This document shows, piece after piece, positions 53,831-63,740 of a stretch of 64,000 bases of DNA (positions are counted from its first letter, which is position 1; each line of letters starts with the position of its first letter). The position numbers were made by a program, and so were the translations under genes. The DNA is from Aculops lycopersici (Eukaryota; Arthropoda; Arachnida; Trombidiformes; Eriophyidae): assembly GCA_015350385.1 (NCBI GenBank), contig WNKI01000001.1, positions 8,332,265 through 8,396,264 of the forward strand, given 5' to 3'. Below the pieces are notes generated by a model. The model had not been told where the DNA came from, ran no database searches, and saw nothing but the letters and a program-made list of their open reading frames with translations.

Positions 53831-55486
53831 ATGGGTAAAAAGAACAAGCATTCCAAGGATAAACTATATAAGACAGTCCAGGAGCTGAAATCGCATCATG
53901 TCGGTTCAAACAGGGATCTTGAACTATCAATCCTCCATCGGCGACTCAGATTTGATTCTTGCTGTTTGAGTTTGAACACAGTTTCCGGTAAACCCTATGG
54001 GCTCTGCGATGAAGATGGGTTTTGTTACGTGTTTGATCGGGACATGATTGTCAGGTTTTTGGAAAAATTTGAGGTTCATCCGATAACAGGCAAAAAGGTT
54101 GGCCCAAAGGATCTTATTGAACTCAAGTTCCACAAGAACAATGATGAAGCCTACCACTGTCCCATTATTTACAAGCTATTCAATCAGTATACAAAGATTG
54201 TGACCAATAAGAAGACGGGCCATGTATACTCGTACGAAGCCTTCCAGCAATTGAATCTCAAAACAAATAATTTCAAAGATTTGCTCACCGATGAACCCTT
54301 TGAAAGAAGTGATATCGTTTTTGTACAAGATCCCGACAAAGCTGACGCCAAGTGGAACGTTACTGAGTTTTACTATGTCAAGAATAAGCTTAAGGTTGAC
54401 GATGACACAACTGTCAGTAATGTACGAGATATTGATGGCTCTGAGATTGTAAAAAAGTCACTAGAAGAGTATAAGAAGAATGAGGCTGCTTTCATGGAAA
54501 ACCACAAGAGAATTGCGGGTCAAACTAGTGATTTGGATGTCAAAAACAGTTCTAATCTCGATAAAATCAATAGCGCCACCTACTCTGATGGGACTTTAGC
54601 TGGATCTGTAACATCCACTGTAGCACCTGTGATATCCTCTCAGACACCTGCCATGCTGAATCATGAGCAGATTTTATACCCCAGAATAAAGGAGAAGGGC
54701 TATGTTCAGTTACAAACTAACTTTGGTCCAATCAACTTGCTACTACACTGTGATAGGTGCCCCAAGACATGCCACAACTTTTTGTTATTGGCTACTAGAG
54801 GATACTACGACAACACCTGCTTCCACAGGTTGATCAAAGACTTTATAATACAAGGTGGAGATCCTACAGGTACAGGTTCTGGTGGACAGTCATTCTGGGG
54901 CAGTCCATTCAAGGACGAGTGTCATGGGGATTTGAAGCATGATGAGAGAGGTATCTTAGCAATGGCCAACTCTGGACCGGGCACAAATAAGTCTCAGTTT
55001 TACATCACCTTCAAAGGAGGTTGGGATCACCTTGACGGGAAGCACACGGTTTTTGGCAAGATGGTTGGAGGCGAGGATACTCTGACGAGGATCGAGAGTG
55101 TTGAAGTGGACAAGAACGAGAGACCAAAGCAAGAGATCAAGATACTCAAGGTTGTCAAATTTGTAGATCCATTCGAGGATGCCGAGGCAAAAATTGAGGA
55201 GGAGAGAAAGAGTTTGAACAAAAAGGACACAAACGATCGCAAATCTAGTCAACCTTTGAAGAAGTTTCGTTCCGGGATAGGAACTTATATTGACGTTGAT
55301 TCATTAAAGACATCAACTAAATCTAAGTTACGAACAATTTCTAACAAGTCCGTAAAAAATCCCGATATTCAAGAGGATTCTAAAGAAGAGGAGGAGGACA
55401 AAAGTAGCCTAGCGAGCAAATTGGCTAGTCTGAAGGATAGGAGCAAATCCAAGAATGGCTCCTACGGCAACTTTTCGAATTGGTGA
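53831..55486 (+). CDS. PPIL2: PPIL2 (CYC4/Cyp60), U-box plus cyclophilin protein
   Basis: The frame encodes 551 residues, near the usual 520. The N-terminal MGKKNKHSKDKLYKT is typical. A PPIL2-type double U-box region (about 35-160) includes KPYGLCDEDGFCYVFD and YHCPIIYKLFNQYTKIV. The cyclophilin domain (about 288-450) includes GPINLLLHCDRCPKTCHNF, CFHRLIKDFIIQGGDP with the catalytic Arg, and RGILAMANSGPGTNKSQFYI. The position of CypA Trp121 is His (in WDHLDGKHTVFG); vertebrate PPIL2 has Tyr there, so proline-isomerase activity may be weak. The C terminus is charged, with Lys/Ser/Glu. PPIL2 is a spliceosome-associated nuclear protein with ubiquitin-ligase function. No introns are present. ATTAAA lies at 55556-55561. 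Confidence 0.95.
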   Translation: MGKKNKHSKDKLYKTVQELKSHHVGSNRDLELSILHRRLRFDSCCLSLNTVSGKPYGLCDEDGFCYVFDRDMIVRFLEKFEVHPITGKKVGPKDLIELKFHKNNDEAYHCPIIYKLFNQYTKIVTNKKTGHVYSYEAFQQLNLKTNNFKDLLTDEPFERSDIVFVQDPDKADAKWNVTEFYYVKNKLKVDDDTTVSNVRDIDGSEIVKKSLEEYKKNEAAFMENHKRIAGQTSDLDVKNSSNLDKINSATYSDGTLAGSVTSTVAPVISSQTPAMLNHEQILYPRIKEKGYVQLQTNFGPINLLLHCDRCPKTCHNFLLLATRGYYDNTCFHRLIKDFIIQGGDPTGTGSGGQSFWGSPFKDECHGDLKHDERGILAMANSGPGTNKSQFYITFKGGWDHLDGKHTVFGKMVGGEDTLTRIESVEVDKNERPKQEIKILKVVKFVDPFEDAEAKIEEERKSLNKKDTNDRKSSQPLKKFRSGIGTYIDVDSLKTSTKSKLRTISNKSVKNPDIQEDSKEEEEDKSSLASKLASLKDRSKSKNGSYGNFSNW

Positions 55487-55555
55487 CTATAGACTGCTAT
55501 AATTGGTATAAGAATACCACAACAACAGCAAGCGAGCGAGTGCCTAGAGTCATAA

Positions 55556-55561
55556 ATTAAA
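55556..55561 (+). terminator. Candidate poly(A) signal of PPIL2 (ATTAAA)
   Basis: ATTAAA variant 70 bases after the PPIL2 stop; no canonical AATAAA is closer. Confidence 0.4.
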
Positions 55562-55579
55562 CCTTTGACATCTTGTCTG

Positions 55580-55684
55580 CAGGTGGGTGGCAGAGAGAGA
55601 TGCAGGTAGGCTCACCTGCTGTCTACCTCTAGATTATCTGAGCAGATGCGACTAAGAGAGTTGCGTCACCTGTGGCACCACCTG
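55580..55684. promoter_or_regulatory. Homotypic cluster of CACCTG/CAGGTG E-boxes
   Basis: Four E-boxes of the Snail/ZEB/class I bHLH type lie at 55580-55585, 55613-55618, 55667-55672 and 55679-55684, with a further CAGGTA at 55603. Chance would give about 0.05 of this hexamer pair in 105 bases. Confidence 0.45.
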
Positions 55685-58600
55685 TTGTTTGTGCGTCTAA
55701 TCGCTATTATTGCTGCTGCTGCTCTCGCTGATTGAGAGGGTAACTGTTTTCGACATATTGAATTCAGATAGTCAACTCCGGCGCCAACTTTTTGAGGTTG
55801 CGTGTTTGCCCCACATTCATTCAACACGATATAAAATTAAACTTAACCGAAAGGAATCTCATTCTAAGCAGTTGGTTACGGCGACAAATTTATCCCAAAG
55901 TCCTGATTGTTGACTTTGAGATGTAAATCTATGCTCGTTTATTGAAGTGAAAGCATCCTTCGTGTAAACGTCGGCAAGGAAGCAAAGGAGATAAGCTAGT
56001 TGTCGAGCTCTTTAGTCATACGGCGGTAGTAGTAGTAGTAGTAGCGGTGATAGTAGTGGCAGCGAGTTCTTGAGAGTACGAGTTTGAGACGTGAGAAGCG
56101 AAATCAGTGAAATTTTATGGAGATTACTGAAAGAGTTAATGTAAGCAGCCCCAAGGAAAGAAAAAACAAAGACAAAAATAACAACAACAATAAAACTTCT
56201 TTCGACTAGCTGGGTGGCGCCATCAGTCTTATCACTTTACCTGAGCTGAAAGTTGGCTCTATCGTCTTGGCAAGTTTTGTACGTTTTAGCGTGAGAAGTG
56301 AGTTGTGAGCTGCAAGTTTCATCGGGCTGTTTAATATGAGCAGCTGACTGACTTGGTGATTTACTTGTGAGTAGCTAGCATACTAGTGATAGTTGAAGAT
56401 CCATTAAGTTTTCACTTGAGCGATTAGAAACTATGGGCGCCACCGTGACTACGACAGCGACTGCCGTTACCGCGATATCAGTAGTCAGTAGTTAGCTAGA
56501 GTGAAAGATTGACTAAGAGACATTAGTCACAGGTTTTCCGTTTCGCCTGCCACAGACAAGCTTCCCAAAATTACAAAGAAAGAGGGAGAGCGACGACAAC
56601 AGGCGTTAGCTTGGCGCTCTCGATTCGTGGCTTCCGTTTCTGGCCAGCCTATGTGCATCCCTGGAAGCTAAAAGGCAAAAAGGGTATATGAAACTACAGA
56701 CTACCATTGCGCTTGTTGTCGTCGCTAAATCGGCTGCTTCTGCTCTAACGGCGACCGCAAGTCGTCTTCGGCCAGAGGCTAGCTGGCGATAGATGGGATG
56801 CCGTCACCAAGACAAGATGGAATCATTTCTCTCTCCATCTCAATCTCTAGTGTCGCATGACTTTTGTTGATATTTGAATAGAAGCTCCGGTGGCAGCGGT
56901 ACAGTTTCTGCGCCATCAAGAGATCGTCTGCGACAAATCTGCAACGAGAGTTAGGATTGCAACGCATGAGAAAGACTAGCTTCGCCACCGATTCATGCGA
57001 CCGAAAGATAGATAGCATCATCTTTTGGTGCTAAATCTTTAGGATTGGCTGTAGCAGTGAGGATATAAGTAATCATTAGCGTAAAGTAGGGTCGCATTTT
57101 GTTTGCAACTTATAGGCTGCGACACTTTCCATTATCTCACTTGGAAAATGAATGGTGGTCGCCTTGCCTTCCTTCTAGCCGTAAGAGTTCGATGGCCAGC
57201 AGCTCGAGCGAGAAGTGAGCCACTCAATCATCTTTAGCTGCTCTATGTAGATGCTTCAATTGCGGTGTGTGTTCACCTGCATTGCAATAAACTATATCCG
57301 GCGGCCACTTGAAACGAACGACGCCCCACCAACCAACGTTTGACTTCCGTTCTCTTTGTTGTAGCTACTGCTGTTGCTTCTACCACCACTACTACTACTT
57401 CTACCAAAACAAACTACCGAAACCCCAGGCATGTTTTAATGTGGTTTCCAACTCAAACGAACAAGTAGTTACGGCGTGAGCATTCAGTACACGAGGACAA
57501 CAAGTCGCAACGTTGCGATGGGAATGCAAGCGCCGGACTTTCACTTGCTCCAACTTTGACTTCTCTCTCTCGCTCTCACTCTCCAACTTGACCTCAAAGT
57601 TTTGTCGCGAATTGCGAAATGTAGACGCTGAATCGAAAGTTTCGTGCCACCAAAACCAAACCGAACTAAACTGAGCTAATGTCCGCCGCGGCCGCCACCG
57701 AAATTGTAGAGATGCAAAGTAGCTGGCGAAAGTGAAAAGCTTAGACGATTAGCTTCTCGCAGTGTTTTTCGATGGTCTTGTAAGTTAAATAGAATAGACT
57801 TTGCCTAGAATTACTGTCCAGTTGCCATGTAAACACACGACAGCGACGACTGCGACCACGACCCCAACGACGATGGCCAATTCAAAAAGCGCATGCGAGC
57901 TCCCTGATGTCGCAGTCTCTAATGGCTGTTGGTACAATTGGCGTAGCCGGTCGAGTTTAGGCGGCCAGTTGCATCACAGAACATGACAACAGCCGAGTGA
58001 CGAAATTAAAATTAGAGTTTCTGTCCATGGAAAACTCGAAAACTTTCAAGGAACTCTCTAGACTTTTACTCCCCCAAATCTTGACTGTCCTCTTCGTCCG
58101 ACTCGGCAATTTTGTTTCATTTGTGTGCCTGAAACGTCCGAACGAGAAGTAAAGTTGACGACAATAATCCAGTGCTTGAGTTTGTAAGCTTACAAAGCGG
58201 CCGCCCATCTTGGCGCCTGATGGTCGCCAGATGGTTGCTTGCTCACTTTGGCTCATCCGCTTAATGGATCAATTAAAATGACGCGTTGGACTGAGGGCGA
58301 GATTGTTTGGGTAGATCGCTCAGTTGGTTTTGGTTCAATTTGGTTTGATTTGGTGGCAAATAAAAGATTTAGCCGCCCACAAGTCATCCGACGATCTGAT
58401 GTTTGTTACTACATCCTCATCCCCTTCTTCCGCTTCCATTCGATGCATTGGATTTAATTTCAACACTCCCTCTGCTGCATCCGCGAGAAACTTCGTGATC
58501 TACGGATCTACATGCTCAAACTGCAGCTCGAACGAGCAAGTCGGTCCGTCGGCCGGTCGGTCGGTTCTTTTGCAGAAGGTTGGGGCAGGAGAAGCATTAG

Positions 58601-59205
58601 GAGGAGGAGGAGTAAAACAACTATTCATTCTATTTAGTTTCATGATAGCAACCAACTCGAATGCCATCGCAACGAAAACTCGCGAGCACTAATTTATGGG
58701 CCAGCCACTAAGTAGTATTAGTATTAGTAGTAGTGGTGGTTGTTGGCCAGCTCAAGGGCCCCTGCAGATCTGGTCCTTCAAAGAAAGCACCTGTTGTTGG
58801 CCCCTCTTGCCGCGCAGTGGTCCAGCATCCACAGGTAGGTGGCTGAGCTGTTACCGCCGCCACCGCTGCTTCAGCAGTCATCGTGACCGTCACGCCCACG
58901 AAGTGGAAGCGGAAAGCATTGTCACTCTGTCCCTCTCTATACAACTTGCGCAGACTTTTAGTGGGAGTTTGATCCTACGCTGGGCGATTCGGATATTTGC
59001 GCTGCCTTGCCAATGGGCCGCTGTGGCTTTTTGGCTGGCCAGCGCGCAACTTTTCTCGAGTGCTGGAGTCAAATTGAAACTGAAATTGAAATCGAAAATG
59101 AAAATGATCGCCCACTCGCCTCAACGTCCAACACTAGAAACAACATCAACTTAGTTGATACAGTAGAAGTAGAAGTGGCGGCATGAGCAACAACATTCTG
59201 CAAGT

Positions 59206-59236
59206 CTACTGCAGCAGCAACAGCAACAGCAACAGC

Positions 59237-59276
<40 letters not shown>
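59206..59276. repeat. (CAGCAA)n/(CAA)n microsatellite
   Basis: CAGCAA units pass into a pure CAA run of about 13 units. It produces Ser/Asn or Leu homopolymers in the frames across it. Confidence 0.9.
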
Positions 59277-59548
59277 GCCTCAAAATCGAAGTGTTATCTC
59301 GCGAGGAAGTTAGATCGCTCATTAAGCTGCTCTTTTTCAGGTGCAGCGAGCAGCGGCGGCGGCGGTGGCGTCGCAACATCTGCTTGCCGGTACGCAACAG
59401 TGATAGCAACTGGCGCGCTACGCCCACTCGTGCGTACGTCGTTTTAGGGCGGCGACTTGATGGTGATGTTGTTGTTGTTGCTTTCGATTTGGCTTCATCT
59501 CTCGTTGCCACTGCCACTTCCATTGGGCGAGGCCAACGGCGATTGCAA

Positions 59549-59549
59549 C

Positions 59550-59575
<26 letters not shown>
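59549..59575. repeat. (GAC)n microsatellite
   Basis: About nine GAC units in non-coding DNA, similar to the tract at 12755-12808. Confidence 0.85.
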
Positions 59576-59581
<6 letters not shown>

Positions 59582-59738
59582 CCAAGTCGACGGTGACGGC
59601 AGCTGGAAAAGTCATTCCGGTTGCGCTTCTTTAGACGGAATTTTGCCATAGCCGATAGAGAGGAGGGCACATGTGTCTTGGTCGGCCAAGTGACTCGCTA
59701 GTTTCTAACTGAAGTATGTAATGCTTTTTCGACAAGCC

Positions 59739-59754
59739 AACTGGCCGGCCAGTT
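59739..59754. repeat. Perfect 16-base palindrome
   Basis: AACTGGCCGGCCAGTT equals its own reverse complement; it contains two overlapping TGGCC/GGCCA motifs that recur across the non-coding DNA of the window. Confidence 0.85.
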
Positions 59755-60419
59755 TGCTCCGATGCACTTGGGGCTCCCAAATCGTCGCCAGAGCCACGGC
59801 TAGAGCCGCCGCCGCCTCGCAGTCGTGCCGTCGGTGTCTTACTGAGGCTGTTGCCCTCCCTCTTGGTCGGCCGCCTTGCGCTAAGGTTCGTGTTGATGTT
59901 GTTGTGCACTTGCGCAGTAATTGACGATGTCGACGACGGACGGAAAGAGGAATTGCGCAATCCATTGCTCGACAACCAACTACTAGCTAGTTAAGGGAAA
60001 AGAGAGAGAGGGAGAAAACAACGACTTTATTGGGGGAAGGAAGTCTATTAAACCAAGTTTGTCTAGGGAAGAGAGAGGGAGGGGAAAGGGCACAATCGCC
60101 GAGCTGTTTTTAGCTGGAATCTCCAGCTTGCAATTCGAAGGAAAATCTGCACTCTTAGCACAACCTCAGCTCAAGACACACTCTCAGTCTCGAAATTAAG
60201 AAAGTCGCAAAACCTGGAAGCTCGACGACAAGATTGAAAGAAACTCACACTTTCTCACACACTAGCAACAGCAACAACAAGCGCCGCGAATAATTGATTC
60301 TCAATCGATCGCTCTCATTAAGCATTTCATCAATAACAACAACAGCAATAAGATACTGGCAACCGGAAGTTGGAACTTCAAGTAAAAGATACGAAAGAAA
60401 ACCTACAAATTAATCAAAA

Positions 60420-60885
60420 ATGAGTCTCTACACGCCGGTCAAATATGCGCTGATGATTATCCTGTTGCTCGGGTAAGTTAATTTGTCCTTGTCTTTGGAA
60501 AAACAAATTCAGTCTCCATTCAGTGGGACAAGTGCACTAACCATCTTCACCTTCACCTGTGCAACACACGTTAACAATTTAAAAATGTAACAGGATTGTC
60601 ATGGTCATCATCAACTTGGCACCCGAGTTGCAGCGCAACAGGAGCAACACCAATCATGTTGTTGTTATGGTCATCCAATTGATTGTTCTCATTATCGGAT
60701 TCCTCGGCGCCTATAGGGATAACCGGCAACTTTTGCTCACCTTTGCCATTATCCTCACCATCTTGGTCATCGTTGCGGTGGTTCAATCTCAGGCCATTGC
60801 TGTGGTCGGCAATGCAGTGCTAGATATTGTGTCCATTGTGCTCGCTGTCTACCAATCGGAAATGATCCGCTCAGGTGACATGTAA
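60420..60885 (+). CDS. Small four-transmembrane protein, two exons, unknown family
   Basis: Exon 1 (60420-60472) encodes MSLYTPVKYALMIILLL and ends GG|GTAAGT; the acceptor AACAG|G at 60593 gives a 121-base phase-2 intron. Exon 2 (60594-60885) continues G-IVMVIINLAPE. The 114-residue product has four hydrophobic segments (about 9-25, 35-52, 59-77 and 81-98) joined by very short loops, with a small polar loop (LAPELQRNRSNTNH) after TM1 and a short tail. There is no cysteine and no recognisable tetraspanin or claudin motif. I do not know the family; similar small tetraspan proteins are common and uncharacterised in arthropods. Splice signals, an A-rich leader and an unbroken membrane topology across the junction support a real gene. 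The initiator Met starts within TM1, so no cleaved signal is expected. Confidence 0.75.
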
Positions 60886-62079
60886 ACTATTGGTTGATCG
60901 ATTGAATTGATTAATCAAAAGATTTATATTACACCTTCGCATCTAAAACACAAAAAGTTCAGTGCCATCCGAAGCTTTACATTGGATATCGAGATACATC
61001 ACATCACATCACATCACATTACATTGAATTGAATCAAATCACATCACGACTCTAGATTGATTGGCTTCGGCATTAACGGTAAATGGATGGACAATACCAC
61101 GAAAAAAACAAACCAACCAAACAACTAAACTTCAAAACAAAAAACTATTAAAAATCAGTTTCTTTTATATAAATATACATACAAATGTATATATATATAT
61201 ATCAAACAAAATATTACATCACCGGTAAAAATCAAATAACTGATTACTATCACCAATCACTTTTACCATTAAAAGCCACAAGCGGCGATGCGCCGTAAAC
61301 TCTAACGCATCACTCAAAATTAGACACACCTGTAGAATTTTTCATTTTACCCGAGAGTTTACACTGCATAAGCGGAACGAGAAAAAAAAATGATTGCTCA
61401 CTCCATTTTATGGGCACCTTTAAATTTTCTCCCTTTCCATTTGAGACTTCTAAGAATGTAACGAGTGCAACTCCACCTCGCGGGTTCGAAGTGTAATGAA
61501 AATCCGCCTTGAGTCTAACGAGTAAATTGATCTCCCATTTCGCCCAACTGACTTAACTTGAAAGATTTTTCTCGGTAAGAGCTATCAAGTCCGACAACAA
61601 CAACAATAAGGGATCCCGCAAACTGAACCTAGTGACATTGAAGGAGATAATCAAAGGCAACTACAGAAACAAGGCGAGAGGCGTTTATACTTCGTGACTC
61701 GAAATCATTACGCCGTGCGCAGCTGACCTAACGATTTCTGTCGAAGTTTGTCGAGTTCCAGGTGAAGCTAAAGGTTTTCTCTTGACTGCCCTCTTGGCAA
61801 ACTATCGCATTGTTTGAGGGTAGAAAATTAGGCAAAACTACTAATACACCTGCCTGTTATCTTGTGCCTTATGCAGAATGAAAGATTTTTTCATCTGTAA
61901 GTTGATATCTCAACTTGAAGTCGATCAATCTGAGGCAAAAATGGATTCAAATCAAACGATTCCTTAATATTTCAACCACCTGTTTCACTTTATGTTGCTG
62001 TTTTTTTCAATCCTCAATGCTTGCCAATTGCATGATGTAACTTTTTACCCATCAGTCTCGGAGGGTTTTGAGGATAAAT
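60886..62079. other. Intergenic, no gene recognised
   Basis: It includes a (CATCA)n pentamer repeat at 60996-61019 and an (AT)n-rich tract at 61160-61202. No canonical AATAAA was seen close after the four-TM gene. Confidence 0.5.
60996..61019. repeat. (CATCA)n pentamer repeat
   Basis: About five tandem pentamers, with scattered degenerate copies to about 61046. Confidence 0.8.
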
Positions 62080-63522
62080 ATGCTTAGTGCACAAGAGCAA
62101 CCGGTGACTATTATCTTGGCGTTTCTAGCCCTAGCAACAGTGGATCTCACTAATGCCTCGCCAGGAGTTGACAGGTCAATTCTCGAGGAGTTAAATGGAG
62201 ATATAGACCCACTTGAGTTTAGCAATTCGGGTAACGATAAGAATTCCAGATATGTTAGCTTCGAATTGCACCCAAACATCGATTATTACGCCGGACTCTA
62301 CGATCCAACCTATCATATTCAACATCAACGTCAGGCCACACAGCGAAGCTTTAAAGCCGGGACACCTGCTGCTGAGGGAAAGGGGAGGTCGAAGAAAAGA
62401 AATTCCGCTCAACGAGCTGGAGTGATCAAAATTCATGCATTACAACCTAGGTTATGTGGCGGCTATCGATCGAAAACCTTTGATAAACTGAGGAATGCCT
62501 ACGATTGCTCAGACAATGGCGAAGGCGACCTGCGAAGCGGTGGACAGCGGGGTAAGTCAGAGGGTGAAAAAGGAAGCAGTGGCGAGAGAAATGTGAAGGG
62601 GAAGAGAAGAAGCGGAAAAGGAATTGGAAACAAGAAGGTTGGACATAAAATTAAGAAGACTCTGGGGACAAATTCAACAATGAGTCGGCTTCAAGGGAGG
62701 GGACCTGTTGTTGGGAGCCAGAGAATGTCAGGTGGTTACCAAGTGCGAGCCGGCGAGTATCCCTCGTTTGTCATCTTGGATATGATGAGAGATGGTGGCA
62801 AGAAGACTGTTTGTAGCGGCGCAGTTATTCATAGTAGTCTAGTTATAACTGCTGCTCACTGTTTCAAGAATATGTTTAGGATTGACCTTCGATTTGGAAT
62901 GATTAATTTGAATTTGGGCGAGGTGCCTGGAGTTACACAAATGCGCAAGGGACGCCAATTTTGTGTTAGCAAAGACTTCGTGAAGCCAGGTCAAAAGTAC
63001 AAAGAGGATGTTGCGTTGATTGAATTTGGACCACCTCTTTTATATACGGATTACGTGAAACCAATTTGCTTGAGCTCTTTGAATATCAAAAATACCAGAA
63101 GAGAGCCTTGCATGGCAGTTGGTGTTGGTGAGACCAGGCGAACTAATAAGACGGACTATGATAGTCCCAAGATAGTTAAAGCCGATGTTATGGGCTATAC
63201 AACTTGCAGGTCGAGTTTGAATGAGCTTTGCGTTAGACACGCGCCGGGCTATGGGCTACCTGTGGGCCACAATTGTGGCGGCGACAGTGGCAGTCCGTTA
63301 ATTTGCAAGCGCGAGTGTCCAGGTGAAGATAAACCAAGACAGGTGCTGCAGGGAGTCATGTACGGATCAGATGGGTACACTTGCCTTCCGGATGGTTCAG
63401 TGACAAATTATTACACCGAAATGTACAAGGATCAATTTGTGATTGAGAATATGCTAATGCAGTGCGGTTTTAAGAAATCGGATCCGCCGGTTGTTTGGTG
63501 GAATCCTGTCACCTGGGGCTAG
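62080..63522 (+). CDS. Secreted S1-family serine protease with basic Gly/Ser-rich prodomain
   Basis: The ATG at 62080 gives 480 residues; four codons upstream lack an ATG. Residues 1-28 are a signal peptide. A pro-region follows: a segment around YVSFELHPNIDYYAGLYDP, cysteines near 128 and 147, and a Lys/Gly/Ser-rich basic linker. The S1 domain starts near 216 with R|MSGGYQVRAGEYPS, where Met replaces the usual Ile/Val. The triad is complete: His260 (TAAHC), Asp310 (EDVALIEF) and Ser403 (NCGGDSGSPLI). The residue six before Ser403 is His rather than Asp, so trypsin specificity is not expected; GDSGSP replaces GDSGGP, and the usual SWG before the S1 pocket is missing. It may be a specialised extracellular or digestive protease. 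A paralogue starts 218 bases downstream. Confidence 0.88.
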   Translation: MLSAQEQPVTIILAFLALATVDLTNASPGVDRSILEELNGDIDPLEFSNSGNDKNSRYVSFELHPNIDYYAGLYDPTYHIQHQRQATQRSFKAGTPAAEGKGRSKKRNSAQRAGVIKIHALQPRLCGGYRSKTFDKLRNAYDCSDNGEGDLRSGGQRGKSEGEKGSSGERNVKGKRRSGKGIGNKKVGHKIKKTLGTNSTMSRLQGRGPVVGSQRMSGGYQVRAGEYPSFVILDMMRDGGKKTVCSGAVIHSSLVITAAHCFKNMFRIDLRFGMINLNLGEVPGVTQMRKGRQFCVSKDFVKPGQKYKEDVALIEFGPPLLYTDYVKPICLSSLNIKNTRREPCMAVGVGETRRTNKTDYDSPKIVKADVMGYTTCRSSLNELCVRHAPGYGLPVGHNCGGDSGSPLICKRECPGEDKPRQVLQGVMYGSDGYTCLPDGSVTNYYTEMYKDQFVIENMLMQCGFKKSDPPVVWWNPVTWG

Positions 63523-63740
63523 CAAGTTATTATCACGTTGTTATAATTCCTCATAATTGTTAAGTGGTTAAAAAATAGCATACATACACGAAAAAGAGAT
63601 CAAGCGGTAAAATAATACCATCCTAAATTGAGTCTATTTCTGTTAGTTCTCACAGGCACACTCGTTTAAGATTTATAATTTGCACAATAATCATAAGATC
63701 TGAACTCAAATTGAACCTCAACACTCGCGATCAGCCGTAC

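Larger units (their letters stand above)
55562..60419. other. Long non-coding region, likely regulatory; no gene recognised
   Basis: This 4.9-kb stretch precedes the small four-TM gene. It begins with an E-box cluster and holds TAG repeats at about 56027-56043, a (CAG/CAA)n tract at 59206-59276, a (GAC)n tract at 59549-59575 and a perfect 16-base palindrome at 59739-59754. Open frames up to 154 codons are repeat-driven. One 80-codon minus-strand frame at 56779-57021 is less biased but has no known domain and is not called. Confidence 0.6.

Noticed and set aside
56779..57021. 80-codon minus-strand frame with mixed composition
   Set aside because: No homology recognised, no promoter, splice or poly(A) context; could be real but cannot be supported.
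61476..61500. GGGTTCGAAGT, resembling a tRNA B box
   Set aside because: It does not complete the GGTTCGANTCC consensus and no A box or cloverleaf could be placed around it.
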